A stretch of DNA of 64,000 nt from Halobellus sp. LT62. GTDB lineage: Archaea > Halobacteriota > Halobacteria > Halobacteriales > Haloferacaceae. Below are positions 8,149 to 16,948 of the stretch, piece after piece. Each line of letters begins with the position of its first letter. Position 1 is the first letter of the stretch. Below the pieces are notes generated by a model. That model saw only the letters and a program-made list of their open reading frames with translations, was not told the DNA's origin and did no database searches. The position numbers and the translations under genes were made by a program. Location of the stretch: contig NZ_JAYEZO010000001.1 in the NCBI RefSeq assembly GCF_037031285.1, forward strand, positions 124,001 to 188,000, in the 5' to 3' direction.

Positions 8149-9113
8149 ACGCGCTCATCTCCTCCGGGGGCCTTCAATGGCTCCGTTACCGGCTCGGGAT
8201 CGCCCAACCCGCGCGCTGCTTCCCACGCCCGGATCAACGTCCACAGGGTTCGGTTCGTCGGGACCGAGACGCCGCGAGCGTCGGCCTGCTCGACGACGTA
8301 GCCGTTGATGACGTCGACCTCGGTCCGTCGGCCGCGCGCGACGTCGCGGTACATCGACGAGTCGTTCTCGGCGGTCGCCGCCACGACGTTTGCGACGGCG
8401 GCGACCGCCTCGTCGTCGCTGAGATCGACGCCGACCGCCCGGGCAGTCCTTGCGACCTCGCGCGCGATCGGTTCGACGAGTTCGACGCCCGGTTCCGCGC
8501 CGAGCGCGCCGTTCGGAACGCGGGCCAGCGCCGTCACCGGGTTGATAGCGGCGTTCACCGCGAGCTTTCGCCAGAGTTGCTCGCGGATCCTCTCTCCCGT
8601 TTCGACGGTCGCCGGAACGTCGGCAGCCGCGAACGCCGCACCGACTTCCTCGGCGATCTTGTCGGCCTCGTTCGGTTCCCACGGCCCGATCGCGAGGTCG
8701 CCGCGGCCGTTCCACTCGACTTCGCCGGGCGCTCTGCGGGCCGCTCCGTAGCTCGTCGTGCCCGCGAGCACCGGACAGTCGAGGTGTCGCGCCAGCGTCT
8801 CCTCGTTGCCCATCCCGTTCTGCAGCGAGCACACCGCGCGGAACTCGCCGGTCGCGAGCTCCTCGGCGGCCGTCTCGGTGTCGAACGCCTTCACGGTCAC
8901 GAGCGCGAGGTCGGCAGAGAGAGCGCTTCCCTCGGTCGTCGCCGCCGGATGCACGGTGAACGCGTCGGTGCCGGTGACGCGCAGTCCCGACTCGCGAACC
9001 GCGGTAACGTGCGGGTCCCGCCCGACGAGCGTCACGTCATGTTCGGACGACCGCGCGAGCAACGCGCCGAAGAGGCTCCCGAGACTGCCCGCGCCGAAGA
9101 CGACGATGTCCAT
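8145..9113 (-). CDS. panE: 2-dehydropantoate 2-reductase
   Basis: 322 residues from the ATG at 9113 (an upstream in-frame start is possible but its extra sequence is not family-like). It reduces ketopantoate to pantoate with NADPH. The Rossmann motif GAGSLGSLFGALLA (about residues 7-20), LVTVKAFDTETA, LQNGMGNEE, and KLAVNAAINPVTALARVPNG (containing the catalytic Lys) are the usual ApbA/PanE marks. It is the first gene of a two-gene unit with panB. A reductase of similar fold for another 2-oxo acid cannot be wholly excluded, but the operon makes PanE the best call. Confidence 0.93.
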   Translation of the reverse strand: MDIVVFGAGSLGSLFGALLARSSEHDVTLVGRDPHVTAVRESGLRVTGTDAFTVHPAATTEGSALSADLALVTVKAFDTETAAEELATGEFRAVCSLQNGMGNEETLARHLDCPVLAGTTSYGAARRAPGEVEWNGRGDLAIGPWEPNEADKIAEEVGAAFAAADVPATVETGERIREQLWRKLAVNAAINPVTALARVPNGALGAEPGVELVEPIAREVARTARAVGVDLSDDEAVAAVANVVAATAENDSSMYRDVARGRRTEVDVINGYVVEQADARGVSVPTNRTLWTLIRAWEAARGLGDPEPVTEPLKAPGGDERV

Positions 9114-9232
9114 ATCGACGCCAAGAGGGCGACCGAGAAAGCGGTTGTGTTGGACGCGCTGTCCGGGTGGGCCTTTCGGCCTCTCCGAGCGCCAAGAAAG
9201 TGTACGCACGTCCACCGATCCGGCGAAACGGG

Positions 9233-9243
9233 TGAGTATTAGT
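9233..9243 (+). promoter_or_regulatory. TATA-like box of nadE
   Basis: GAGTATTAGTG, centred about 30 nt before the ATG at 9268. The spacing predicts a leaderless transcript and supports that start over longer upstream ones. Confidence 0.45.
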
Positions 9244-9267
9244 GCTCCGAGTCGGTACTCCTACCCG

Positions 9268-10101
9268 ATGACTACGGAGCAACCGGTCCTCGAAGAGGAC
9301 GCACCGCTCGATCTCCGGCTCTCGGAGGCGGAACTCGACGCGACGGTCGACCACCTTTCGTCGTTCCTCCGCGACCTCGTCGACGACGCCGGCGCAGCGG
9401 GTGCCGTGCTCGGCCTCTCCGGCGGAATCGACAGCACGACGGTCGCGTATCTCGCTGTCGAAGCGTTCGGCGCGGAGAACGTCCGCGGCCTCGTGATGCC
9501 GAGCGTCGCGAACGCCGAGGACAATATGAGCGACGCCGAGTGGGTCGCCCAAGAGCTCGAAATGCCGTACGACGTCGTCGAGATTCAGCCCATCGCGGAG
9601 AAATTCTTCGACACGTTCCCGGAGGCGGCGGACGACCGGATGGCCGCGGGCAACGTCTACGTCCGGATCCGCGGCGTCCTGAACTACTTCGTCGCCAACC
9701 ACGAGGGGAAGGTCGTCCTCGGAACCGGCAACCGCTCGGAAGCGCTGACGGGGTATTTCACGAAGTACGGCGATCAGGCGGTCGACTGCAACCCGATCGG
9801 GAACCTCTACAAACAGCAGGTCCGACAGCTCGCCGCGCATCTGGGCGCGCCCGAGGAACTGGTGTCGAAGACGCCCTCCGCGGAGATGTGGGCCGGTCAG
9901 ACCGACGAGGAGGAGATGGGTCTGGGCTACGACGCACTCGACGCGATCCTCGCGCTCCACGTCGACGGGCCGCTGTCGACGGCCGCGACCGTGCGACACC
10001 TCGACGTCACCGAGGCGCAGGTCGAACGCGTCGTCGACCTCTACGAGACGAGCGCTCACAAGCGGACGATGCCGCCCGCTCCGGAGCCGCTGCATCTGTA
10101 G
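9268..10101 (+). CDS. nadE: NAD synthetase, ammonia-dependent
   Basis: 277 residues. It converts deamido-NAD to NAD+ using ATP and ammonia. The PP-loop LGLSGGIDSTTVA binds ATP, and GTGNRSEALTGYFTKYGD binds the deamido-NAD, with NPIGNLYKQQVRQLA and KTPSAEMWAGQTDEEEMGLGY later as expected. There is no glutaminase domain, as in most archaea, so free ammonia or a separate amidase is the nitrogen source. It is divergent from panE with about 150 bp between them. Function is clear from the motifs. Confidence 0.95.
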   Translation: MTTEQPVLEEDAPLDLRLSEAELDATVDHLSSFLRDLVDDAGAAGAVLGLSGGIDSTTVAYLAVEAFGAENVRGLVMPSVANAEDNMSDAEWVAQELEMPYDVVEIQPIAEKFFDTFPEAADDRMAAGNVYVRIRGVLNYFVANHEGKVVLGTGNRSEALTGYFTKYGDQAVDCNPIGNLYKQQVRQLAAHLGAPEELVSKTPSAEMWAGQTDEEEMGLGYDALDAILALHVDGPLSTAATVRHLDVTEAQVERVVDLYETSAHKRTMPPAPEPLHL

Positions 10102-10161
10102 CGGGACTACGATTGTCCGGGAAAACAAACGATTTTGACAGTTCGGAATGAGACGCGACTG

Positions 10162-11154
10162 ATGCCCTCCATCCCGACCACGCGTCGACAGGTAGTAGCG
10201 ACTGGTGGAGCGCTGCTGACAGCCACGCTCGGCGGCTGTTCGCAGACGCTCACGAGACGTTCAGAGACGGACTCTCGACAACTCTCCCTCTCGCTGTCCT
10301 CGCTCGACGGTCCGCTTCGCGAGCGATACGTCGTCGACCTCACGGAGACCCGCCCGTCGTGGGACGAAGCGGCATTCAACGCGACGCTGAACGGATCTAC
10401 GTACACGACACAGCATCGTACGCCGTTCCTCGCTCGCGGCGACGACGGGCCGACCTACGCACGCCGGAACGGGACGTACTACCATCTCGACTCACACGTC
10501 GTCGGTGAGGAGACGGTCACGCATCCCATTCTCCGGTTGTACGAAGTCGGACGCCCTGAGGACCTCGAAACGGTTCGGGATCACGTTCCCCATTCGTCGC
10601 TCCCCGAGTCCGACCAACGAGCGGTGCAGGTCGCCCAGTTCGCCGCTCGGGCGAGGGGGAATGCCGGCGGTGTCCCGTGGGGGCTCGTCGAACGCGACGG
10701 CTACGTCTACCGGAACGACGACGCGGTGGCGGCGAGTGAACTCCTCGACGACTCCGGGCCGTCACACGTCGCGTTCCGAGACACTATCTACGAGGTCGCG
10801 ATCGCGCGAGAGACGTTTCACGAAGCGATTTACGAGGCGGACGTCGACGCCGTCGCCGACTCCGACTCCGAGATCGAGTCGATCCTCCGAGCGGAACTGC
10901 TCGATGCGCGCGTGTCCCGCGAGAAACTTCCCGCCGAAGAGCGCGAGATCCTCCGCGAAGCGATGGGAGGGTCGTATCGCGAGTCGCACCCGTACTCGTC
11001 CGCGTTTGAATCACTGCTGGAGCAACTCGGCCACTGGGCGTACCTCGACGGGAACATCGAGAAAGACGCCGGCGTCGAGTCGGGCCTCCAGCGTCACTTT
11101 CTCTTATACGATGACCGCCACTTCACCTACACGCTCAGCTTCGTCACCGAATAG
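10162..11154 (+). CDS. Tat lipoprotein of unknown function
   Basis: 330 residues from the ATG at 10162. The N-terminus has TTRRQVVATGG (twin-arginine) and the lipobox LGGC with Cys26, so it should be exported folded and lipid-anchored outside the cell. The mature part has no recognised catalytic motif. It is Glu/Asp/Arg-rich with YRESHPYSSAFESLLEQLG near the C-terminus, of mixed helix and strand character. It stands alone between nadE and a small DUF7533-like gene. I do not recognise its family; the length and layout fit the many haloarchaeal single-domain lipoproteins of unknown role. Confidence 0.7.
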   Translation: MPSIPTTRRQVVATGGALLTATLGGCSQTLTRRSETDSRQLSLSLSSLDGPLRERYVVDLTETRPSWDEAAFNATLNGSTYTTQHRTPFLARGDDGPTYARRNGTYYHLDSHVVGEETVTHPILRLYEVGRPEDLETVRDHVPHSSLPESDQRAVQVAQFAARARGNAGGVPWGLVERDGYVYRNDDAVAASELLDDSGPSHVAFRDTIYEVAIARETFHEAIYEADVDAVADSDSEIESILRAELLDARVSREKLPAEEREILREAMGGSYRESHPYSSAFESLLEQLGHWAYLDGNIEKDAGVESGLQRHFLLYDDRHFTYTLSFVTE

Positions 11155-11267
11155 CCGATGCGCGCCCCCTTAAAGCGGTTACTGCGGAGTCCGGTGCTTC
11201 GATCCAACCGGGGGCGCTCACGTCGACCGCGATACTTTTGCCCGCCGGTCGCGGATTACAGGGTACA

Positions 11268-11516
11268 ATGAGTCTCGGTATCTTCGGGACGATCCAACTC
11301 GCGGCGACGCTGATCTTCGCCGCGCCCGTCGCGATCTTCGGGCTCACCCGACTCGCTGAGGGCGACACCGTCATCGGCGGCGGCGCGGTCGTCATCGCTG
11401 TCGGGATGGTCGCGCTCCCGCACTACCTCACGACGCCGACGGATATCCCGATGAAGGTCGGCGAACGCGTCGTCGGCGCGGTCGTGAAAGAACCCGACGA
11501 CGACGAGTCGGCGTAG
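11268..11516 (+). CDS. DUF7533-like small membrane protein
   Basis: 82 residues from the ATG at 11268. Two hydrophobic segments (about residues 5-25 and 35-53) are joined by a short Gly/Asp loop, followed by LTTPTDIPMKVGERVVGAVVK and an acidic tail. This pattern matches a small conserved haloarchaeal family that I believe is DUF7533; that name is from memory. It is convergent with the M24-like gene, with 26 bp between the stops. The function of the family is not known to me. Confidence 0.7.
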   Translation: MSLGIFGTIQLAATLIFAAPVAIFGLTRLAEGDTVIGGGAVVIAVGMVALPHYLTTPTDIPMKVGERVVGAVVKEPDDDESA

Positions 11517-11542
11517 TCTGGACGTCTCCCAAGCTGACGAAC

Positions 11543-12784
11543 CTATTCTCGCGGCGAGAAGGATCGTGATCCGTCGTCGAGTCGCTCGTACCCGTCGTCG
11601 GTGACGACGACGAGTTCGCTCAGGCGGACGCTGCCCCGCTCGGAATCAGTCACCGACGGCGTCACCGCCAGTACGACGCCGGATTCGAGGGATGCTCCCG
11701 ATCTTGAACGAGGGCGCTCGCGGCGAGAGAGGCCGACGCCGTGGACGGTCTCGACCACTTCCGCGTTCGAGTCGTTCCCGCTGCGCGGATCGAACCCGAA
11801 CGCCGCAAGTTCGGCGGTGGCCTCGCGCCGCACGTCGTCGACGTCGGCCCCGGGTTCGACCTCTCCGAGCGCGGCGTCGATCGCGGCCTCGCTCGCGACG
11901 TACGCGCGGCGCTCCCAGCCGCCGTCGCTGTCGACGACGAGGGTTCGAGAGAGATGGCTGTGATAGCCGTGCGGCCCGCGCGGGGCGATGTCGATCACGA
12001 CAGCCCCGTCTCTGTGGACGACGCCCCCGGCCGCTGCGTGCTCCGCTCCGACTGTAACAACCGTGTTTTCCGCACCGCTGACACCGCAGCGGGCGAGTTC
12101 GGCGTTGACCTCCCGGCGCAGGCGTTCAGTCGTGAGCGGCGCTCCCTCCCATAGCAACTCGCCGTTCCCGCCGTTCCCGTCACCGTCGTCGATGTTGCCG
12201 AACTCCGTCGTCGCGAGCACGCGTTCGCCGCGCCGGACGGCCCGTTCGGCGGCCCGCTGTACGGCCCGAATTGCGTCGACTTCCGCGCTCGTTTTCGTCG
12301 CCCTCGCGTCCGCGACTGCCGTTGTCGATCGCAACTCGTAACCCGCGCGCTCGAGGGACACCGCGGCGTCGTGCGGGATCGTGGGCGGCACGAGGATGAC
12401 AGTAGACCGCGATTCGCGCTCCTCGCGCCGATCGGCGCGGCCCGACCCGGATTCGCCTTTGGCGAGGACCGCGGCGGCGCGCTCGCCGGGGTGGTCGGTG
12501 AGACGGTCGCTCCGGACCTCCCCGTCGAACTGACGCTCCGCGGCGGCGACTGACGCGGCGGGTGGACACAGCACGTCCGCGCCCGCGACCCGGACGTACG
12601 CGTACTGATCGCTCGGACTGTCTGGACCGTCAAATCCCGTCAGGTATCGGAGGTCGTCGTCGCACCCGCCGACGGCGACGAACCCAGTCGCGTCTCGCTC
12701 GTCGATGACGTCGTCGAGAAACGATCGATCGACAAGAGGCGACCCTACGGCCTCGCACTCGTTGGAGTCGCTTTCGTCGGTCAC
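11543..12784 (-). CDS. M24-family protein, metal site degenerate
   Basis: 413 residues in the creatinase/aminopeptidase P fold: an N-terminal domain (about 1-160) and a pita-bread domain. Family landmarks are visible: VVIDIAPRG (first metal Asp), the tract HGYHSHLSRTLV, VETVHGVGLSRRERP (metal His), LAVTPSV and GSVRLSELVVVTDDG. In active members these read Y-x-S-D-x-T-R-T, E-P-G and R-I-E-D. Here the second metal Asp is His and both metal Glu are replaced (by Thr and Ser). It therefore probably binds metal poorly and may not be a peptidase. It lies 3 bp downstream of the helicase and may be co-transcribed with it. Confidence 0.75.
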   Translation of the reverse strand: MTDESDSNECEAVGSPLVDRSFLDDVIDERDATGFVAVGGCDDDLRYLTGFDGPDSPSDQYAYVRVAGADVLCPPAASVAAAERQFDGEVRSDRLTDHPGERAAAVLAKGESGSGRADRREERESRSTVILVPPTIPHDAAVSLERAGYELRSTTAVADARATKTSAEVDAIRAVQRAAERAVRRGERVLATTEFGNIDDGDGNGGNGELLWEGAPLTTERLRREVNAELARCGVSGAENTVVTVGAEHAAAGGVVHRDGAVVIDIAPRGPHGYHSHLSRTLVVDSDGGWERRAYVASEAAIDAALGEVEPGADVDDVRREATAELAAFGFDPRSGNDSNAEVVETVHGVGLSRRERPRSRSGASLESGVVLAVTPSVTDSERGSVRLSELVVVTDDGYERLDDGSRSFSPRE

Positions 12785-12787
12785 TGC

Positions 12788-14644
12788 CTACGCGTCCGGT
12801 TCTGGCGGCGGAACCTCACCCTCTTGCGCCTCGTCGAGGAGCGCCTCGATCGACTCGTCGCGAATCTCGTTGTGCAGCAGCACGCTCACCGGGAGCGTCG
12901 GCGCGCCGTTGACGAGGTTTTCGAGGATGACGAGCCGCTCTCGCGCCCGCGACATCCCGACGTAGAACACGCGGCGCTCGTTGTCGGTGAGGATGGGAAC
13001 CGGGTCGGTCGTGGAGGTGAACTCGTCGACGCCGGGAACGTCTTCGTCCTCGACGGACGCGGCCATCTGCTCGACGACCTTCTCGGTCAGGTCGGTCGCG
13101 ACGAAGACGTGGTCGGCCTCGCGGCCCTTCGCCGAGTGGATCGTTCCGATGCGGACGCGGTTGGGGTCCATCCCGCGGTACTCGCCGTCGACGTACGCCT
13201 CGACGGACTTCCGCTGGAACGACGTGACTTTCCGGAGCATATCGCCCGCGTCCTTCGCGTCGGGGGCGAACGGCGCGAATTCAGAGATCACGTCGGGGTC
13301 GACCGAGAGATCGGTCAGGTCGTCGACGCCCGCCTCCTCTTGGAGCTCGTCGATGCGGTCGAACAGCCCGTCGCGGTCGTTCGCGCCGAACGCCGAGTCC
13401 TGCAGCATATCCGCGAGGCGTCGCGCCTGTAGCCCGTCGATCGGTTCGTCCTTTTCGAGCCCCTCGACGGCACGGACGTACTGGGTCAGTCGGTCGGTCC
13501 ACATCCGCTGGTCGGTCAGCGCCGAGAACGGCATCCCCAGCGGGAGGAACTCGTCGATGAACTGGAACAGCTGATAGCGCGCCCGGAACAGGATCATTAT
13601 CGTCTCGTCGTCGTCGCCCTCCTCGATCGTGTAGCGGACGTTCCGCGCGAGGTCGAGCATCGACGGCGACTGAATTCCCTCGACGACGCCGCCCTCCTTC
13701 CGCGGGTGGAGGTCCTTCTCCTGCCGTTTGTCGATGTGACGGATCTCTTGGTTGACGACGTTGAGCACCCGCGAGGGGAGCCGATAGGAGTTCGGGAGGA
13801 CGACGTCCTCGTCGCGCTCGGCGTCGAGCAGCAGATTGGGGTCCGCGCCCTGCCACGCGTAGACGACCTGGTCGTCGTCGCCGGCGATGAGGACGCGCCT
13901 CATATGCGGTTTCCACTCCTCGTAGACGCCGTACTGCAGCGTGGTGATGTCCTGGAACTCGTCGATGACGAGGTAGTCGACGTGGGGGACGAGCGAGCGC
14001 TGTTTCACGCGTTCGAGCATGTCCGCGAAGCCTACCAGTCCGTGTTCGCCCTTGTACGCGCGCCACGCCCGGATGACCTCCGGTACGTCGACCCGCTCGT
14101 CGTCGGAGGGCCACGTCGGCGTGTACTTGTTGCCCTCTTGGGCGTTCGGGTCGATCTCCGGCGGCAGTCGGACCTCTTCGACGTTCCACTGGAAAGGGAC
14201 GTCGTACCAGTCGGCGACGTCGCGGCGCGTCCGCTGGAGCCACTGGCTCGTCGCGATGATCTTGTTCCCGATCGTCGTCGAGCGGGCGGTTCGGCGGCCC
14301 GCACCGCCGTACTCGTCTTCGAACTCGATACCGTAGCCCTCGCAGAAGTCCTTCTTGTCGCTCTCGCCGACGACGTCGTTACGTGAGAGATCGAGCAGTT
14401 CGTACGCCTTCGCGTGCATCGTCGCGACGTTGCCCTTCAGCGAGCGCGGCGAGACGTCGAGGCGCTCTGCGAGTCGCTCGCGGACCTCCGCGGCGGCCGC
14501 TCGCGTGTACGAGACCACGAGAATGTCGCGGATCGTGACGTCCTCTCGCTCTAAGAGTTCGTCGACCCGATCGAGTAACGCCGTCGTCTTCCCGCTTCCG
14601 GGGCCACCGAACAGTCGGGTGACCGTCGCGTCCGAGTCGCTCAT
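12788..14644 (-). CDS. UvrD/Rep-like superfamily 1 DNA helicase
   Basis: 618 residues. It is an ATP-driven 3'-5' DNA helicase for repair or recombination. Walker A is GGPGSGKT at residues 13-20, motif Ia contains VVSYTRAAAAEVRERL, motif II is DEFQDI, motif III is AGDDDQVVYAWQGADP, motif V is GTIHSAKGREADHVFVA and motif VI is YVGMSRARERLV. All catalytic motifs are intact. It is shorter than bacterial UvrD (about 720) but typical of haloarchaeal members. It has no nuclease domain. It starts the unit that continues into the M24-like gene. Confidence 0.9.
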   Translation of the reverse strand: MSDSDATVTRLFGGPGSGKTTALLDRVDELLEREDVTIRDILVVSYTRAAAAEVRERLAERLDVSPRSLKGNVATMHAKAYELLDLSRNDVVGESDKKDFCEGYGIEFEDEYGGAGRRTARSTTIGNKIIATSQWLQRTRRDVADWYDVPFQWNVEEVRLPPEIDPNAQEGNKYTPTWPSDDERVDVPEVIRAWRAYKGEHGLVGFADMLERVKQRSLVPHVDYLVIDEFQDITTLQYGVYEEWKPHMRRVLIAGDDDQVVYAWQGADPNLLLDAERDEDVVLPNSYRLPSRVLNVVNQEIRHIDKRQEKDLHPRKEGGVVEGIQSPSMLDLARNVRYTIEEGDDDETIMILFRARYQLFQFIDEFLPLGMPFSALTDQRMWTDRLTQYVRAVEGLEKDEPIDGLQARRLADMLQDSAFGANDRDGLFDRIDELQEEAGVDDLTDLSVDPDVISEFAPFAPDAKDAGDMLRKVTSFQRKSVEAYVDGEYRGMDPNRVRIGTIHSAKGREADHVFVATDLTEKVVEQMAASVEDEDVPGVDEFTSTTDPVPILTDNERRVFYVGMSRARERLVILENLVNGAPTLPVSVLLHNEIRDESIEALLDEAQEGEVPPPEPDA

Positions 14645-14717
14645 TGGACACGTTCACGGGCTTGTGCGTGATAAACTACCTGTTTCGAAAGTCGGGAAAA
14701 CGAGGGATTTCGTTAGG

Positions 14718-14900
14718 CTAGGCTCGCGGATCCCATCCGCAGACGCCGCAGTGCGCCGCACCGTCGTCGTGGAGCGCACCACACTCCGGACACTGCTTTT
14801 TGTTATACGACCGCTCCCAGTCTACTGTCTCGATGTCGTGACCGCGATCGTCGAGAAACTGGTCGAACAGCGCGTCGTCGGAGCTCGGTGCTGAGGCCAT
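14718..14900 (-). CDS. HVO_0416-like zinc ribbon protein
   Basis: 60 residues from the ATG at 14900; the ATG eight codons upstream is less likely. C37 and C40, then C51 and C54 form a C-x2-C...C-x2-C zinc ribbon near the C-terminus, after a conserved-looking N-terminal helix containing FDQFLDDRGHD. It matches the small haloarchaeal family that I recall as HVO_0416; the name is from memory. These proteins are small zinc fingers of unknown partner. It lies between the helicase and the M32 peptidase on the same strand but with its own spacing. Confidence 0.75.
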   Translation of the reverse strand: MASAPSSDDALFDQFLDDRGHDIETVDWERSYNKKQCPECGALHDDGAAHCGVCGWDPRA

Positions 14901-14986
14901 ACACGCTATGGTATGTCTTACCATTACTTAGTCCTACTGCCGCACGCAGTGAAGTGGGAACCGACCGAGCCAGCTTTCGACGCCAG

Positions 14987-16537
14987 CTACGCCGAGTCGA
15001 GATCGTAGAGCGCGCCGTACTTCTCGGTCACGTAGTCGACGAACGCGTCGGCGGTGAAGTCCGACCCCGTCGCGCGCTCGACGAGTTCGTTCGTCTCGTA
15101 GCGCGCGCCGTGGCGGTGGACGTTCTCGGTGAGCCACTCGTGGAGCGCGTCGAACTCCCCGGCGGCGACCTCGTCGTCCAGCGCCCCCAACTCCGCCTCG
15201 GCGGCGGCGTACAACTGGGCGGCCATCGCCGAGCCGAGCGAGTACGTCGGGAAGTAGCCGAAGTTGCCGTGGCTCCAGTGGATGTCCTGCAGACACCCCT
15301 CCGAGTCGGTCTCGGGCCGGATCCCGAGGTACTCCTCGTACTTGTCGTTCCACGCCTCGGGGACGTCGTCGACGTCGAGTTCGCCGCGGATCAGCGCCCG
15401 CTCGATTTCGAAGCGGATCACGATGTGGAGGTGGTAGGTGAGTTCGTCGGCCTCGACGCGGATGAGGTTGTCCTCGTACACTTGATTGACGGCCTCGTAG
15501 GCCGACTCGGGAGTCACGTCCGCCGCCTTCGGGAAGTGCTCTTGTACCGTCGGCAGGAAACCCCGCCAGAACGCCAGCGAGCGCCCGATGTGGTTCTCCC
15601 AGAGCCGCGATTGGGACTCGTGGACCGAGAGGTCGCGGTCTTCTCCCAGCGGCGTCCCGTAGGCGTCGTCGGGGAGGCCGTGGGTGTAGGTCGCGTGGCC
15701 GAACTCGTGGACGGTCGAAGTCAGCGAGCCGAGCGGGTCCGAGTCGTCGAACCGCGTCGTCACCCGCGCGTCGAACGTCGTCCCCGTCGAGAACGGGTGC
15801 GACGCGGTGTCGAGTCGACCGCGCTCCCACGGGTAGCCGAGCGTCGTGAGGACGTCGCGGCAGAGGGCCTCCTGTTCTTCCTCTTCGTAGGTCCCCAGCG
15901 AGGTGAACGCGTCGGTCGCGAGGTCGACCTCGGACTCGCGGATCTCCTCGATCATCGGCACGAGCGCCTCGCGAATGGACGCCAGGATGGACTCGGCGCG
16001 TTCGAGCGAGAGACACGGCTCGAAGTCCTCGAAGAGCACCTCGTAGGGGTCGCGGTCGGGATCGATGTGCTCGGCGTACTCGCGTTTCAGCTCGACGTGT
16101 TTGCGCAGGTACGGCGCGAACGCCTCGAAGTCGTCCTCGGCTTTCGCCTCCTCCCACGCGGGGAGTGCCTCCGAGGCCGTCGTCGAGATCTCCTCGACCA
16201 ACTCTGACGGAACCGCGACCGCGCGGTCGTATTCGCGGCGGATCTCGCGGACGACGGCCGCCTGCTCGTCGGTCAGCTCTCTCGATTCGAGGTCGTCGAG
16301 CGCGTCGCCCACGTCGTCGTCGGTGAGCAGTTCGTGCGCGAGCGACGACAGCGTCGAGAGCTGCTGGGAGCGCGCGGGCGTCCCGCCCTCGGGCATCATC
16401 ACCTGCTGGTCCCACCGCAGGAGGCCGGTCGCGGTGCGGACGTTCGATATGCGACGGTACTCCTCGAGGAGCGTCTCGTAGGATTCTGGGGCGGTTTCAC
16501 TCGCCGCTTCTCCCGCTTCGCTCGTTCCTGCTGTCAT
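14987..16537 (-). CDS. Carboxypeptidase Taq family (M32)
   Basis: 516 residues, about the family length (500-510). It is a cytoplasmic zinc carboxypeptidase that removes C-terminal residues from peptides. The active-site HEFGH lies in TVHEFGHATYTHGLP, followed by the family's conserved ESQSRLWENHIGRS with its Glu, and later YHLHIVIRFEIERALI, DIHWSHGNFGYFPTY and GARYET-type blocks. These leave little doubt. It is an isolated gene with no obvious operon partner, and a long hairpin-rich gap lies upstream. Confidence 0.93.
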   Translation of the reverse strand: MTAGTSEAGEAASETAPESYETLLEEYRRISNVRTATGLLRWDQQVMMPEGGTPARSQQLSTLSSLAHELLTDDDVGDALDDLESRELTDEQAAVVREIRREYDRAVAVPSELVEEISTTASEALPAWEEAKAEDDFEAFAPYLRKHVELKREYAEHIDPDRDPYEVLFEDFEPCLSLERAESILASIREALVPMIEEIRESEVDLATDAFTSLGTYEEEEQEALCRDVLTTLGYPWERGRLDTASHPFSTGTTFDARVTTRFDDSDPLGSLTSTVHEFGHATYTHGLPDDAYGTPLGEDRDLSVHESQSRLWENHIGRSLAFWRGFLPTVQEHFPKAADVTPESAYEAVNQVYEDNLIRVEADELTYHLHIVIRFEIERALIRGELDVDDVPEAWNDKYEEYLGIRPETDSEGCLQDIHWSHGNFGYFPTYSLGSAMAAQLYAAAEAELGALDDEVAAGEFDALHEWLTENVHRHGARYETNELVERATGSDFTADAFVDYVTEKYGALYDLDSA

Positions 16538-16948
16538 TACCCTATCGCAGAGCGCGGACGGGTATCAAGCCGACGGCTCTCATCTGGCTTTTTGCTCGGT
16601 AGTGACGTGGTCGCGATTGCTCTGTTGTCCTCGGAAGCCCCCGCGCTCTCGGCAGCTGTGGCTCGCTGTCACTGAAAATCGAAGACTTTCAAGATCACGA
16701 GAGCGCTCCGCGCTCTCGAACGATGCTCCTCGTCGCTCACTGTGTTCGCTCCTGCGGTGTCTGCTCACGGGCGCTCCGCGCCCGTTCGCACGGGCAGAGG
16801 CGGCAAAGCCGCCTCGCGGCTTACGTCGCCTCGTTGCCGAGAGCGCGGCCCCTTCCAGTCCCACCCACGTCGGTTTCTCGGTTCGCAATCGCCCGCCGAA
16901 CGGGCCGTCGTTTCCGTGCGGGACGCGCGGTATCCGTCGCCCCGCGTC
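16538..16948. repeat. Intergenic hairpin cluster
   Basis: 411 bases without a credible gene. Three GC-rich hairpins follow one another: CGAGAGCG/CGCTCTCG with loop CTCCG at 16698-16718, ACGGGCG/CGCCCGT with the same loop CTCCG at 16767-16785, and GAGGCGGC/GCCGCCTC with loop AAA at 16797-16815. The flanks carry many further CGCTCCTCG-like words. This is typical of repeated palindromic sequence in haloarchaea and could be terminator clusters or a degenerate repeat family. Its origin cannot be told from one copy. Confidence 0.55.
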
